Source: Phlebotomus papatasi
Taxonomy: Eukaryota > Arthropoda > Insecta > Diptera > Psychodidae
Assembly (NCBI RefSeq): GCF_024763615.1
Contig: NC_077222.1
Span: 16,988,001 to 17,052,000, forward strand
Length of the DNA: 64,000 nt
Reading direction: 5' to 3'
Every line of letters starts with the position of its first letter. The first letter of the stretch is position 1. This document shows positions 11,152 through 23,365 of this stretch, piece after piece. Under the pieces are notes generated by a model. The model did not search any database and was not told the origin of the DNA. It saw only the letters and a list, made by a program, of their open reading frames with translations. The translations under genes and the position numbers were made by a program.

Positions 11152-12039
11152 TACATGCAAATGGGTTAAAATCATTAGGCTGTTTAAGAAATTCGACTCT
11201 AATAATTATAAGTAAAATACAAAAAAGGTTTTAAAAAAAGGTGTGATAATGTAAGAATCATACTTAAAAATTGCAAGTTATCTTTAAACACGTAAAATTA
11301 TTTTAAAATTAACAAATCTGAAACAGGGTAAAATAAAATGAATAAACAAAAAATAAATTCGAAACGCGTTTACACTAATGGCCTCACACTGTATAAGTAA
11401 AATTTTCATAAGTTAATATTTTCATATTTAAAAAAATTGTTATGCTAAATACCTTTCATTAATCTAATTAATTAGTTAAATTAATAAATGATTGAAAAAT
11501 CTACGTTATTTAAGAAATAAAATACTAAAAAAAACCTCTCCTAAAAGCGATTTCAATATCAATTGCGCAAATTAATTTATTTAAAACTAATTAAAAATAA
11601 TTTCACTGAACTATGTATAAAATTAAACTATTAACATATTGTTCATGAATCAACTATTTTTTTAATACATTTTGGGATTCCAGTATAGTGTATAGAACAC
11701 TATTGTGTTACTGTCTTCAGTAAAAATTCTTTTGAATTATTACAGTTAAAATATATCAAGGTGATCTTAGCTTTTAGAATCTGGTATACTTAATCTGCTA
11801 TGGATAAACCATGGTCATCCAGAACCATTTATGTCGAAGAAGACACTTTTTGCAACGTCTTTTTTGACCATCTACTGCTGGGACCAGGAGTAACCCACAA
11901 TTCTCGCACAAGGACTATTTGTTAGAGGAACTCAAAGGGTATAATTTGTGGAAGAAACTTTTTTCTTGGACATCTTACTTTTTCACTCTCTTTTTCACAC
12001 TCCAAACTTTCAACCTCTTCTACTGACAGAATATATGTG

Positions 12040-12219
12040 CTCATCTAATATATGTGAATTTTCTTTTATTTTTCATAAGAGATTTTACCTAATTATCACA
12101 TAAATATTAAAAAAATAAGCTAACTAACATTTAATAGAAATGTGTAAGTCTGCTAGGAAAAGTAAAAGAAATTCACATTATTCGAAGGCATAAACATTCG
12201 AAGGGAGAGTACTTTCCCC
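12040..12219. mobile_element. Truncated copy of the 10962-11151 MITE family
   Basis: The right part ends TTCGAAGGGAGAGTACTTTC followed by CCC and TA, as in the intact copy. The internal TGTGAATTTTCTTTTA block near 12052 also matches. The left terminal repeat is missing, so the copy is broken at its left side. Confidence 0.6.
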
Positions 12220-12567
12220 TACATTTACATGTTTAAGCATTTTTAGCCATTTTCTTAAAAAAATTATTAAATTCGAAATGTAAAAGAAGGGATTTTTATC
12301 GATTTGTTCCAAAGGTTGGTCTGGATGGTAAGACGACGATGGTCACACGGGAAGTTGGTTTAACCGTTTAAGAACGAGAAGGTCGAAAATTGTGAGTCAG
12401 CAAAAATGAATTTCTCGTCCTTCAAGTCCTAGAAAATCAATAAAGAATCTTTTCTTTTACATTTTATTTTAATTCTTTTTAAAACAAGTGGCTAAAACCG
12501 TCCTTAAAATGATAAAGAAGGAGGTGAAACATAAATTCTATTGATTAGAATATAAGCACACGGAATA

Positions 12568-12975
12568 GGGGAGGTGGGGCTGTTAATATGATTGATATGA
12601 CTTTTTTTTGCCTACATTCTAAATGAAGCTGGTCCTTTCAATTATTTTTATAGATCCACCATTGTTTTGTATATCCAAATTAGGGTGAAAGGAACACCTA
12701 TTGACACCCTATTCTGTACCATTTGGAATACGAAATTCGAACACTTATCCTTATCGAAACACGCAGATTAATGAAAAAACGTTATATTACTTAGATTTTA
12801 TTAAATGCATTAAATAAATTTCAACATTTTAGCAGAAGTGTCAATATGGGGTCCCTGTCGAAAAGGTGTTCCTTCGACCCTACATCATATTAAAACCCAA
12901 TTTCCTTTAGAAATATGCAAAAAAAAAATCGTATAACAATGTAACCCTACAACTCAAAATAGCCCCACCTCCCCC
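12568..12975. mobile_element. TA-flanked MITE, GGGGAGGTGGGGCT ends, carrying a nested MITE
   Basis: The ends GGGGAGGTGGGGCTGTT and the inverse GGGGGAGGTGGGGCTATTTT are flanked by TA at 12566-12567 and 12976-12977. A different element occupies 12683-12880 inside it. A second, larger copy of this family lies at 35028-36595 and also carries insertions. Confidence 0.8.
12683..12880. mobile_element. TA-flanked MITE nested in 12568-12975
   Basis: The left end GGGTGAAAGGAACACC and the right inverse GGGTCGAAGGAACACC match except for two positions. TA flanks both sides (12681-12682 and 12881-12882). It lies wholly within the surrounding element, so it inserted later. A second copy is at 36009-36237. 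Confidence 0.83.
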
Positions 12976-13831
12976 TAAAATTCATTTGGTAGTTCTTAAA
13001 ATGTATAACGGATTTTTAATTATTTGGAATAGACGACTTCATCCAAAGAGGCCAAAAGGACTCTACCATTACAATTATATGTTTTTAGTTAACTTTTTCT
13101 TGCTATTTTTAGAGCACAATTAATTCATCAAAAAAAAAATTTTAAAAGCAATCATCTCTACAGAAAATTTTACCTCCTGATTTTTCTAAAGGAATATAAA
13201 GCATTTTGTTCAGTTAAAAAGTCATTTTTAATTTCCTGCCAATTTTAAGACATTAAGGTGATTCTTAAAACCGTAGTTTATCCATTCTATCACGTAAAAA
13301 TCTCAAGTCTAATCGTGATTTATGACTTGCTGAACTGTTTTTAATGAGAAGGTCACCATTAAGCCTCATGAAGTAACCTTCATAAAAAATATTAAAGAAT
13401 TCAAATTGAAAAATAATTATTTGGGATTAGGGTAACCGTACCTGAACCCTTAATGATCAATTTATTTTTAAAGGTATTTTGCATTAGGAATAATTTGCAA
13501 AATTTCCCATTTTTTGTATTAAAATGCAATGGGAAAGGAATGATCTTGGGAATGATACAAATTTCGGTTGTTTTTTTCTTGTTAAGTTAAAAGAATAATG
13601 AAAAGAAAGCCAATCAATCACCAAAAAATAAAAGAAATGCGTGAAACGTTCCTGGCCCTTCCATCCTAAATAAACAGCTGGATTAGAGGAATCACATTTC
13701 TTCCCAAAAATCAAACAGAGATTTGTGGCTGAAGTCACACAAATCATCGATGTGCAATTTTCAACCCTAATTCCAAGAAGAAGCTAGAGGATTCTCTGGG
13801 AGTTTGTCTAAATTTGGGCGTTTTATTTCAG

Positions 13832-15283
13832 TTCAAAAGGGTGCTCTTGAAACCGACGTTCCCTCCACAACAACTCTAGAAGATCTCACCACAACCGACC
13901 TGGAGGATTTGTTCAGATCCTATGACGCTCAATATCCGCAGCAGAATGTCGGAGAGACTGGGGATGCAGATGGAGAGTACCAGAGTGATCAGAAAGTGGT
14001 AGGAGTTCTCGAAGACATTGATCGTGTGATTGTCTCAATTGAAAAGGTCATTGATGAATTGCAGCAAGAATTGGCCATTGAGGACGGTCCAAAGCCCGAA
14101 GAAGAAAGTGATATAGAAGAGGTGGTCGAGAGGAGGATTAAGAGAATCCCTGATGACAAGAATCTCTGGGATGTGGGTCAATTGGTGGAGAAAGCTTCCA
14201 ATCAACTGATCCTACTCAATAAATTGCAGGAGATGAAGAAGAAGCAACTTAAGGCTGTCGAGGCCTTCATGGGAGCCAGGGATGATGCAAAATCCACAGA
14301 AACGACCGTCAAGGAACCCAAGGATCCCAAAGAAATCCTCAAGGAACAAACACTTGAAGTTCTAAGATCCAAAGACGCAGAAAAATCAAAGAAATCTCAT
14401 GAATCTCATGAAACTAGTCGCAGCAACGATCGTACTCTGCCTCTGGCTAACTTTTTGAACTACTTCTCTCCAACTTCCACCACAACTTACCCTCCAATTT
14501 TGAAAGTCAAGAATAAGATTGTGGAATCAACTGATGATTTCTACGAGGATTTTCCATCTGATCGTCGTGCGACCAGGAGCGTGGACGTGGATTCACAATT
14601 TTTCAGCAAATTCGCATCATATCTCATGCGATCTTTTGGCCATGTGCCAGACAATCACCAAGAAAATCGCCCAGAGACGCTGGTGAAGCGAGAAATTGAG
14701 GATCACATTGACGTGGATGCACACAATGATCTTGAAAATGAGGTTTTCCCCACAACTCAGCGCCAAATTCCCGAGAATGAGGTTATTCACCCCAAAAATG
14801 AGTCTCCCCTCGTTGAATCCATCCAAACAATCCCTGATCCAGAGACCCGGCTCGAGTTCACCAAAGATGTCCATCCGAGAATTGAAGAATTGGAGGAAGT
14901 CGTCCAGGAACCTACAGGACCTGTCCATTTGACAGTTATTGAGGAAGATGGGACGGTGATTGAACTGACTGAAAGACCTATGGAATTGTCTCCTCTTCTG
15001 GAGAAATTTTCCGAAGTTGTCACAGAGGAGCCTCCTAAGGAAGTCAATGAGGGAGATACAGATAAAAGGGAGGTCTTCTCGACAACTCCTGAAGAACCCA
15101 CTGAAGAAACGACCCCAGGGAATTTTCACTACAAATCTGAAAAGGATAATGAAGTCATCTCTCAAGAATCGGTGTCAGAGCCTGAAGGATATGCCAAAGA
15201 AGAAAGATTTGCAGAAGTTGTGGTTACTGAAAAAGCTGAGGAATTCACGGAAGCTCCCACGGAACAGACAACAACTCAAGAAG
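13832..15283 (+). CDS. Acidic type I membrane protein, exon 2 (extracellular region)
   Basis: This 1452-base exon encodes residues 18 to about 501 of a predicted 869-residue protein. The acceptor is TTTATTTCAG at 13831 and the donor AAG|GTGAGT at 15283/15284. Residues 72-102 and 113-168 look helical, possibly coiled coil (IEKVIDELQQEL, LLNKLQEMKKKQLKAVEAF). The remainder is low-complexity and rich in Glu, Thr, Pro and Ser, as in mucin-like or stalk regions. Basic sites RRIKR (118-122) and RRATR (262-266) fit the minimal furin pattern and may be processed. Exon GC is well above the introns. I do not recognise a family. A cell-surface or secreted-ectodomain protein is inferred from the signal peptide and the transmembrane segment in exon 3. 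Confidence 0.85.
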
Positions 15284-15359
15284 GTGAGTTTAAAATAACA
15301 TTTTTAATGATTTATTGCTTTTTGATAAAAAAGGGAACAATTTAAAACCGCTTGAGTTA

Positions 15360-15612
15360 CACTGAGAAAAAAAGAGGGTGCGATTAACTCTTTCTCCTGA
15401 TAACTTTAACACTTTTTAGGTGTAAAAATATATCAACATTTTTTAATGTTAATTTTACACCTTTTTAAGTGTAAAAATAACATGAAAGAGGGTAACTTTA
15501 ACCCCTAATACACCTAAAAAGCATAATATTTACACCGATTTCGGATCAATACTGCAGAGTAAAATTAACATTTCCGGAATGTTATTTTAACTTTTCCGGA
15601 TTTCTCTCAGTG
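15360..15612. mobile_element. CACTGAGA-family MITE, copy 1
   Basis: The 253-base element starts CACTGAGAAAAAAAGAGGGT and ends with the inverse of CACTGAGAGAAATCCGGAAA. TA flanks it at 15358-15359 and 15613-15614. The interior has the family's signature blocks GGTGTAAAAATATATCAACA and AACATTTCCGGAATGTTATT. Four further copies are at 35303, 35647, 47336 and 51319. Confidence 0.87.
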
Positions 15613-15769
15613 TAGCAATCGTTCTATCTCATAAAAAGACTGAAGTTGTAGAGCAAACTACAAATTTCGTTATTAAAACCTCCAACATTCCTTTTAGATC
15701 GATAAATTTTCATGAAATCCAAATTAAAATCCCTTATCACTCTTTGCACTCAAAATTCAATTGAAATAA

Positions 15770-17470
15770 ATTTAATTTGGTGTGATGTGTAAAAGAAGAA
15801 GAAGAAGGGTTCGAAAAATTAGGATTGAGATTGCAAAACGTTTGAGAAAAAAGAAAAAGTTGTGAATTTCGATTACATGACGTTATCCTGATCTAAAAGG
15901 TGTGCCAGAGCCATTAAAAAAATTGGATCAGTAAAATAGTGAATTTAGTCAGTAATGGCTCCGGCACACCTTTTATATTAGGAAAATTTCATTAAATCAA
16001 AATTCATATTCCTTTCTTTTTCAAACTTTTTCCTTATATCTCAATCTTTCGCGCTCTTCTCCTTTTGAATATCACAACAAATTATCAATTTAGTTTCATT
16101 TAAATTTATATTTCAAAGTATAGGATAAACATGTGAGCAGCGAATAAAATTAAAAGGGATGTGAATTTTGATTTCAGGAAATTTTCCTGAAAGTTGGAAA
16201 ATTAAATTTTAATGCGATTGCTTATGCCTCGGGCATATCTATTAGATCGGGAAAATTACATCAAATCGAAAACTCCATCGCTTAATCAAACGTAATGCAT
16301 TTATCTGTACTAATCTTCCGTTCTTAAATCTAAATTGATTTTGTATTGATGATTCCCAGAAGAAGAGTATGAAAGAGAAGGATAACTATACGTTTGAGAA
16401 GGAAAGGAATTGCAATTTTTATTTCATAAAATTTTTCTGGTCCAAAAACTGTGGCGGTGTCTTAAAATATTAAAATTTGATCGAATTTGGTCAATAATGC
16501 CTCTGACATACCCTTTAGATCAGGAAAATTTCTTTAAATCTAAATTCACATCCCATTTTGTCTCAAATATTTTACAAAAGACATAAGTCTTTCTCATCTG
16601 ATTGTAGATAGATTGTAGATCTTCTTTTTCTAAACGTCAATACATATTGAATTTAGTTCAATCGAATTTAGAGTACGAAAAAATGGGATAAAAATATGAG
16701 GAACGATTGAGAAAGAAGAGGATGTGTATTTTGATTTTATGAAATTTTCCGGATCTAAATGGTGTGACGGGACCATAAAAGTAAAACTAAAACAAATTAA
16801 TTTGTCCAAGGGAAATTAGATTTGAACAGTAAATAAATCGAATTTGGTATTTATTTTTATTAATGCCTCCGGCAAGTTTTTTAGATCAGGAAAATTTCAT
16901 GAAATTAAAATTCACATCCCTTTATTTTTCAAACATTTTAAATATGTCTATCCCAGTCTTTCGTATCTCAAATTAGATTAAACTAAATTGAATTTGGTGT
17001 CATTGTTAATGTAAGAAAAATACGAAAGAGTGGGATAGATATATGCACATCATTTGAGAAAAAAGGAATGTGAATTTCGATTACATGGAATTTTCGTTAT
17101 CTATATGGTGTGTCTGAGCGGCAAGAACCATAAGTAAATAATTTAAAAGGAGTAAAATAGTAGTTTTAATGGCTCCGGCCAGCTTCAGCACACCTTTTAG
17201 ATCAGGAGAATTTCATGAAATCAAAATTCAAATCCCTTTCTTTCTCACATGCTTTGCATATGTCATCGTCTATCTTACTTTTTGCACTCTTCTTCTTTTT
17301 TTTTAAACATCACAACAAATTCAATTTAGCTCAATGGAATTTAGAAAGCGAAAAAATGAGACAGACATATATGCAAAACGTGCGATAAAGAAGGAGATAT
17401 GAATTTTAGATTTCATGAAATTTTCCTAATCTAAAAGATGTGCCAGAGCCATAACAAAGAGAATATTAGG
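15770..17470. repeat. Tandem array of inverted-repeat units (GGCTCCGGCACACC)
   Basis: The motif GGCTCCGGCACACCTTTTAG with the following ATCAGGAAAATTTCATGAAA recurs in diverged form near 15956, 16227, 16500, 16865 and 17170. Each copy is paired with its inverse (AAAAGGTGTGCCAGAGCC type) near 15892, 16435, 16751, 17096 and 17430. Units are about 270 to 365 bases apart, each a potential hairpin. A single unit, itself interrupted, is found at 50225-50815. This looks like a MITE amplified in tandem inside the intron. Confidence 0.75.
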
Positions 17471-17800
17471 AGTAATTCAACTTTGTAACTTCAATTTTAA
17501 GTAATTTTAGAGTAACAATTGCTTTTTTTTCGGAAGATATGCGTTTTCCATTGACCAAATTTAATTTATTTATTAACCAATATTGATATTTTATTGACAT
17601 CGTGTTTTTTTACTAAATAAAAATTATTTCTTTACGCATTCTACTGCCAATATGAAATTTTCTATTAGCCAAAATTTAGGTAAACTTTTGAAAATCGAAT
17701 TTTGATGAACGAATTTTCCAAAACATTGACTACAAATTTTTATTTAATGACGTAAATACAGTACATTTTCCACTTGTTTAAGAGATTTTTTAATCATTTA

Positions 17801-18666
17801 GGGTAAATGTCCTAATTCAAAACCATATCCAGACGTTTTAACTTTGACAGAAGATTCAACACTTTAAGTTCATTTTTTTTTCTGAAGAGAATTACATAAA
17901 TGTGCTCCTTGGCTCTTCTAGAATGTTACTGTTTAGTGAAAATTCTTTAGATATAATTTGAAAACTTATTAAATACGCGAAAAATGCACAAGTGCAAAAT
18001 GCTACTATTGGAAACATATTAATCAAAATGGAGACAAGGGAAAGTTTCTAATTGGAGACAAACAGTGAAAGTGAAACCGTGATGAAAGGCTTCCAAAAAC
18101 CTTGCTGAGTTGCTCTTGAATGCAGGATTTGCTCTTATTCCTGGTCTTTTCTTCTTTCCCATCTAAAACAATAAGAAAATCTCTCCAAAAATATTATATT
18201 TCCAGGGTTTCCTATTGAAGCATTTTCAGACACTTCAGAAAAACCCTTTTTGTTCACAAAATAGGTAATTATTTCATTTTAAAACTTCACGTACCGTTAA
18301 CAATAAAGATTAACACTTAATTTAACTAAAATTATCCAGAAATATGACATAAATATTAAACAAAACGAATAAACAACAGTCACTGTATTGTGTTTTTAAT
18401 TGGAAAACATAGTCGATCGATGAAAAATTCGATGGTGAAAAGGTACACTTTTAATTTTTCTGAGAAATTAACAAATTTAAATTTGTGAATATGAATGGAT
18501 TTTCGCTTTATTTGGAGCAAAATTAACTAAATAATGAAACTGTGGTATAGAAAATATATAAATATAGCAATTTAGTACTGTATTTATCGTGAAAACAATG
18601 ACGTTTCCATTTGGAGTAACGAAAAATTTCCATTTGGAGCAGGTTTTGAATTAGCTTAATTTACCC
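17801..18666. mobile_element. 866-base inverted-repeat element, GGGTAAAT ends
   Basis: The left end GGGTAAATGTCCTAATTCAA and the right inverse GGGTAAATTAAGCTAATTCA share the pattern GGGTAAAT..CTAATTCAAAACC. The left flank is TA (17799-17800), while the right flank has decayed to AA. The block CATTTGGAG occurs twice near the right end (18608 and 18632). No transposase frame is visible. Confidence 0.6.
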
Positions 18667-18959
18667 AACAATCGGAACATTCTTATATAAAATTTACTAC
18701 CTTACAACTTTAATAAAGACTATTTTCCTCTAACCCTAAGGAAAATATGTTTTTTAAGGCCTTTCTTAATGCTGGACTGGGAATTCGCAGAATACTCGAA
18801 CTCTTGTGATCTCTAAAGGAAAAATCTCTGCGATTTTTCCTTTCCAACTGCTCATTTCGCAGAAAGCGTCATCATTTTAATGAAAAAATAAATTTGCAAA
18901 ATATTTAAATCAATATTCTTTAAAGAAAAATCAATATTTTTCTGTATCTTTCCCATTAG

Positions 18960-20065
18960 AATTTGTTTGGAGTGGTGATATTCGTGAGGAAGGACGTCAA
19001 GTTTTGGCTGAAGATAAGTTCGAAGAGGCAATTCTGCTGCCTACAACTCTACCTCCAGACTCAGTCTCTGAAGATATCGTATCGCAGTCTTACCAGGAAA
19101 TTCAAACTCTTTCTGAACACTTTACCACGGACTTTCCCACTGCGGACATCAGCCCTGGGCAGGAGGTCTTACCGACAACAGAACTAGTTCTGGAGGATTT
19201 TGTGACTGAAGTTACGACACCTTGCAGTGAATTTGAGGAGAAAAAGAGCAAATTGAAGGATGTACTTGAGGCTTCCGGAAGATCGTCATCATCGTCTTCG
19301 TCATCGGAGGAATCCAGCACTTCTGAAAGTGTCTCTATTGATTCCACAACTGTAAAATCTGAAGTTCCGGACACTGAGAAGGAGGATCTGTCGAAAGGTG
19401 ATCTCTATGATCTATTAAGTCAGCCGGTGAATGATTTGAAACCTTCAACTCAGGGCTCTTCCGAGTCTAGCGAAGAGATGTTGCAGATGGGAAGGAAAGA
19501 GGCAAAATCTCGATCTCTGGACGTGAATCAGGCGGTAATTGTGAGTCAAACACCTGAGGAGATTTCAGCAATTGAGGAGGAAACGAAACCAGCTTCAGAT
19601 AATCATTCGGTGAAGAAGAAGGGAGGCGTCTCAAGGGAACTTCCTCAAGAAGATACTGAAGAAACTACAACGGAAGTCACAACTGAAAGTAGGAGCTTTG
19701 ATGGAGAAACTGTGGAAGATGCCCTGCAAACAATCGTGGACACTGTGGACGTCGTGATGGACACAAAAAAGAGCATTGAGGCATTTCAAGACTCTGTGGA
19801 GACAACTGAGACGTCTCTTACTACGAATCGGCCTCTTGTTTCAACGAAGAACACTCGAGATGTGGTGGGATTTGGTCTGGATGATTCTCCCATAGGGCAC
19901 GAGGAAAGTCTCCCGCTGGATCGAACACCCACCGAAACCTCAACAGTTGCTGTCTCCATGGCCACAACGGCTGTTGTGGCAGTGATCCTCCTCCTGGGTA
20001 TCGGGATTTTTGCTGTGATGATGCGAACTCGTGTCCAGGGAGGTATTGATTTAGCAGCAGTTTAG
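18960..20065 (+). CDS. Acidic type I membrane protein, exon 3 (C-terminus and transmembrane segment)
   Basis: The acceptor TTTCCCATTAG (18959) joins the single overhanging base of exon 2 to give a Glu codon and keeps the frame. The exon encodes residues 502-869 and stops with TAG at 20063-20065. It continues the Glu/Ser/Thr-rich ectodomain, including a serine run (SSSSSSSSEESSTSES). It then shows one clear membrane segment at about 831-856 (VAVSMATTAVVAVILLLGIG and onward), followed by a 13-residue tail RTRVQGGIDLAAV. With the signal peptide in exon 1 this predicts type I topology. No catalytic or adhesion domain is recognised. The gene is complete in the window: three coding exons and 869 residues. 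Confidence 0.85.
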
Positions 20066-20230
20066 AAGAACATTTTTTTTTGTTTCTGTGCAGAATTCTC
20101 AATATTAACTCATTCGCGGCATAATCATATCAAATTACAATGTGAAGAACATAGAATTAAAATCGTATTACATTTCTATTTTGTTTATAATACATGAAAT
20201 CATCAATAAACATCACTGTTTTAGGACAAT
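20066..20230 (+). terminator. 3' UTR with polyadenylation signal
   Basis: A canonical AATAAA lies at 20205-20210, about 140 bases after the stop codon. It is followed about 10 bases later by a T-rich stretch (CACTGTTTTAGG), so cleavage near 20220-20235 is likely. Confidence 0.75.
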
Positions 20231-20930
20231 TATAAGCCATATGGACATGATTTTTTGATGAAGTTTTTTTTTATGTTGAATCACTTCGAGGTAATTCTGA
20301 GAATTTCATTTATTTTAACAGGTTTAATTTGCTGCAATATGGTTAATTTGATCTTCTGGTAGTCCCATGACTTTGTTGTGTCCTCGATGAATCTTTTTTT
20401 CTTTTCAGAAGGAAAAGTGTCTAGCTAGAATAATTCAAAAAATCAGGAAGTAATAATATTCCAAAAAATCTTGTTTTTAGCTTAAAATTAAATGGTTAAC
20501 AAATAATCATATCATATCTTACTTAAATTTCAAAAAGAAAGTTCAATGAATGCTACATAAATTATTACAATATTTTCATAAATCATAAATTAATTAAAAA
20601 ATGTTTTTTCTAAAGTTTTCGTAATTATTTTCAAAGAAATATTTAAGAACAATCACTTTAAACGATTTAAATCAAATGACTTTATATTTATATTTTTGAT
20701 TTTTTCAAATAATGATGTATTATTTAGACAATAAAAGTAGATTACTAAGTAATTATAAATATCCGTCTAACAGAAAAAAATCCCAAACAGAAAAAATTTT
20801 TGGCCTTCTGGTCCCAGTCCCAATTTATTGGTAAATAGATAATTATTCTGTTCAGGGGAATAGCAAATTTGTCTGTTTATCCTATAATAGAATTCTCATG
20901 GCCGGTTTTTGGGCAAGACATGCTTAATTT
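20231..20930. other. AT-rich intergenic DNA, nothing recognised
   Basis: I find no exon, element end or tandem structure before the minisatellite. Confidence 0.4.
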
Positions 20931-20934
20931 TTAG

Positions 20935-21535
20935 GCATCGACATGATAATGGAATTCTAATTTTATCTTATTTTGGGATTGAGTCGATCTCGTTTTGGAC
21001 TTGATTTTACTTCTATTACATTTTGGAATTAATTCAACTACACCTTGGGCTTGATTCTAATCTGGTTTTAGATTGATAGTATTCCATTTTGGGAGTGATT
21101 TTATCTAATTTTAAAGTTGATTTTATAAGATATTGAGATTAATTCTATCTTATTTTGGAATTGATTTCACCATTATCATATTTTGGGATTAATTCAATCT
21201 CACTTTGGGATTGATTCTGTTCAGTTTCGGATTTATTCTATTCTATTTTCGGAATTATTTTAGCCCATTTTGGAGTTGATTTTGTCACATTTTGGGATTG
21301 ATTCTATCGTAATTTAAAATTGATGTTATTCCATTTTGGGATTGATTCTATTCAATTTCGGATTGGTTCTATTCCAGTTTCGTATTCATATTATCTAATT
21401 TTGAAATTGATTTTATTCCTTTTTATCACATTTTGGGATTGATTTTTTCTCATTTTGGAACTCATTCTATTTCAATTTCGGATTGATTCTATCTCATTTT
21501 CGGATTGATTTTATCCCACTTTGCGGCTGATTATT
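20935..21535. repeat. Minisatellite, TTTTGGGATTGATTCTATYY
   Basis: About twenty imperfect copies of a unit near TTTTGGGATTGATTCTATCT follow one another with spacing of about 24 to 35 bases. Variants read TTTTGGAATTGATTTTAT and TTTCGGATTGATTCTAT. It is a decayed variable-length tandem repeat without coding potential. Confidence 0.8.
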
Positions 21536-21832
21536 CTAAATTAATTTAATTTAGTTAATTCTTTTCCAATTTTACTTATTTAATTAATTTCCATTTTCCA
21601 AGGGAACGGAAAGAATTATCCGTTTTCAACAGAATTTTTATTATTCAGGGACTGAGGGAAATTCTTCTGTCTGAGGTAAATTTTATTCTTCTTAGGAGTA
21701 AAGAAATTTATTATTCCTCTTAACAATAAAAATCATAGATTCCAAGAACAGTAACAAACAGTTGACGCTATCGGATTCACTTATTTTATTGGATTCCAGA
21801 TTAACACTGCTGGACCTACTAGAGTAGTAATA

Positions 21833-22125
21833 CACACAGAAAAATTTTGACTCTAAATTTAAGAATATATAAGATCCTGGGAACTTAAATTGGACGTGAA
21901 TCCCCAAGGCGTTTAAGTTTAGAAATTCTGAACGAAGGAAATGAACTAGAATCCCTAGCTCTTTCAAGTTGAGATATCGGAAACTTATATTCAGTATTAG
22001 CTGGAAAATGAAAAATGTCTACGGATTTGCAAATTGCAACTAAAACTAAATGATCAAGGATTTAGAATTAGGACATTGGCATTCATTGAATGGGATTTGA
22101 AATTAAATTTCTGGGTATTTCTGAA
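21833..22125. mobile_element. CACACAGAAAAAT-family element, right-truncated copy
   Basis: The left end CACACAGAAAAATTTTGA and the interior match the inverse of 50405-50721 over almost the full length, for example the GATCCTGGGAACTTAAATTG and GATTTGAAATTAAATT blocks. The homology stops near 22125, before the second terminal repeat, so this copy has lost its right end. TA precedes the left end (21831-21832). The similar short translations of both copies only reflect the shared DNA. Confidence 0.7.
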
Positions 22126-23365
22126 CGATATATTTCGCTTAAAACTTTCACCTGATGCACCTAGGATCTATTTTAAAATAATGTTGCAGTCCTTTTATTT
22201 CATTTATTGATAAGGATAATGAAGAATGAATCGACACATTTTTTAAACACTTTTTGAGAAAAAGATCGACTATGGAACTATTCTTTAAGAAAATTCTGTT
22301 CTTTTATCCATTTTTGTACTAATTTTAGTGATCTTGACTTTGAACTTTGAACTTTTTTTTTACAAATTATAATTGAGAAAAATGTTCTAATGAATTTAAA
22401 AATCTAATTTAAATACAATCTTGATGAACCTATAGCGTATTTTGTAAAGCAGTCTTCAGACTAAAGATTTCGCCCAATTTGTGAAAGTTCTAAATTCCTA
22501 ACTAGTAAGTAATTTTATTGGTTATTCGAAATCCGATAAGTCATTAATGTTTAATAATCCAGTCCTAAGTCAAAATTATCCAAAAAACTTGACTGATATG
22601 GAATTAGAGAACTTAAGCCATATGCCCAAGCCCCCAAGACTTAGGTCTGAAGTTCGTATAAGAGGAATACTATTTTTGGTCAATAAAGTAGCAAATTTGA
22701 TAAGCAAAAAACTCAAAGTGGTCAGTAAAAAAATTAAAATTTTCATTAAAAAATAAATTTTGGGAAGTAAGAAGTATATCCATTCGATCAGTAAAATTTG
22801 TTCATAACTTTTTAATTTCTCCTTTAACAATAGTATTTTACTACTTACGAATTTTTATTTATATTAACATTTTTTACTAAAATACTTACCAATCTATTAC
22901 AGCTTTCTGTGAGCTGAAAGCTTGCTAGAAGCACAAAAAAAAATTTAACTTGAAGAAAATGCCGAGGCATTGCTTATAATTTTAATGGAAAATGCTCTTT
23001 ACGAATCAAAAAAAACTTTCTACAAAGTTTCGTTACAAATAATATGCTAAAATTTCAGTTTTTGAATACTTTGGACAGATATGGAAAGCTTGAAAGATTC
23101 CTTACAAGCTTTTCTAAGACGATAAGCTTGCTTTAAGAAAATTTCATTCGAAAGCCTCCCCTAAGCTTTTCTAAGAATGCAATATTTCCCTTTTAAACAA
23201 ATTATCACAAATCCACTTTGAATCAAATGCTTTGAATTAAATGGTTTTGGGCTTTTTGGAAAGCTCAGAAGATCCGACAACAAAGCTTTAAACAAGTAGG
23301 AGTTTTTGGCTGAAATGAAATTGCCTTTAAAATTAATTGAAGTTCTTGAATTATTTTTAGTATTA
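22126..23365. other. AT-rich DNA with a GTCAGTAAAA repeat fragment
   Basis: At 22680-22800 there are copies of GTCAGTAAAA and ATCAGTAAAA like those at 1-420. At 22905-23170 AAGCTT and AAGCTTTTCTAAG recur. No gene or element end was found. Confidence 0.45.

Larger units (their letters stand above)
9463..13831 (+). other. Intron 1 of the membrane-protein gene
   Basis: This 4.4 kb intron starts GTAAGT and ends TTTATTTCAG. It carries several MITEs (10962-11151, about 12040-12219, and 12568-12975 with a nested element) and is otherwise very AT-rich, with no further exon recognised. A short 72-codon frame at 10191-10409 lacks supporting signals. Confidence 0.7.
15284..18959 (+). other. Intron 2 of the membrane-protein gene
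   Basis: This 3.7 kb intron starts GTGAGT and ends TTTCCCATTAG. It holds one MITE (15360-15612), a tandem inverted-repeat array (about 15770-17470) and a longer inverted-repeat element (17801-18666). Little of it is free of repeats. Confidence 0.75.

Noticed and set aside
14617..15298. Overlapping frames in other phases of exon 2
   Set aside because: They are shadows of the long acidic reading frame, which alone matches the splice phases on both sides.
21692..21967. Shared peptide between 21692-21967 (minus) and 50557-50742 (plus)
   Set aside because: Both are the same segment of a non-autonomous repeat, and base changes are not concentrated at silent positions as far as I can see by eye.
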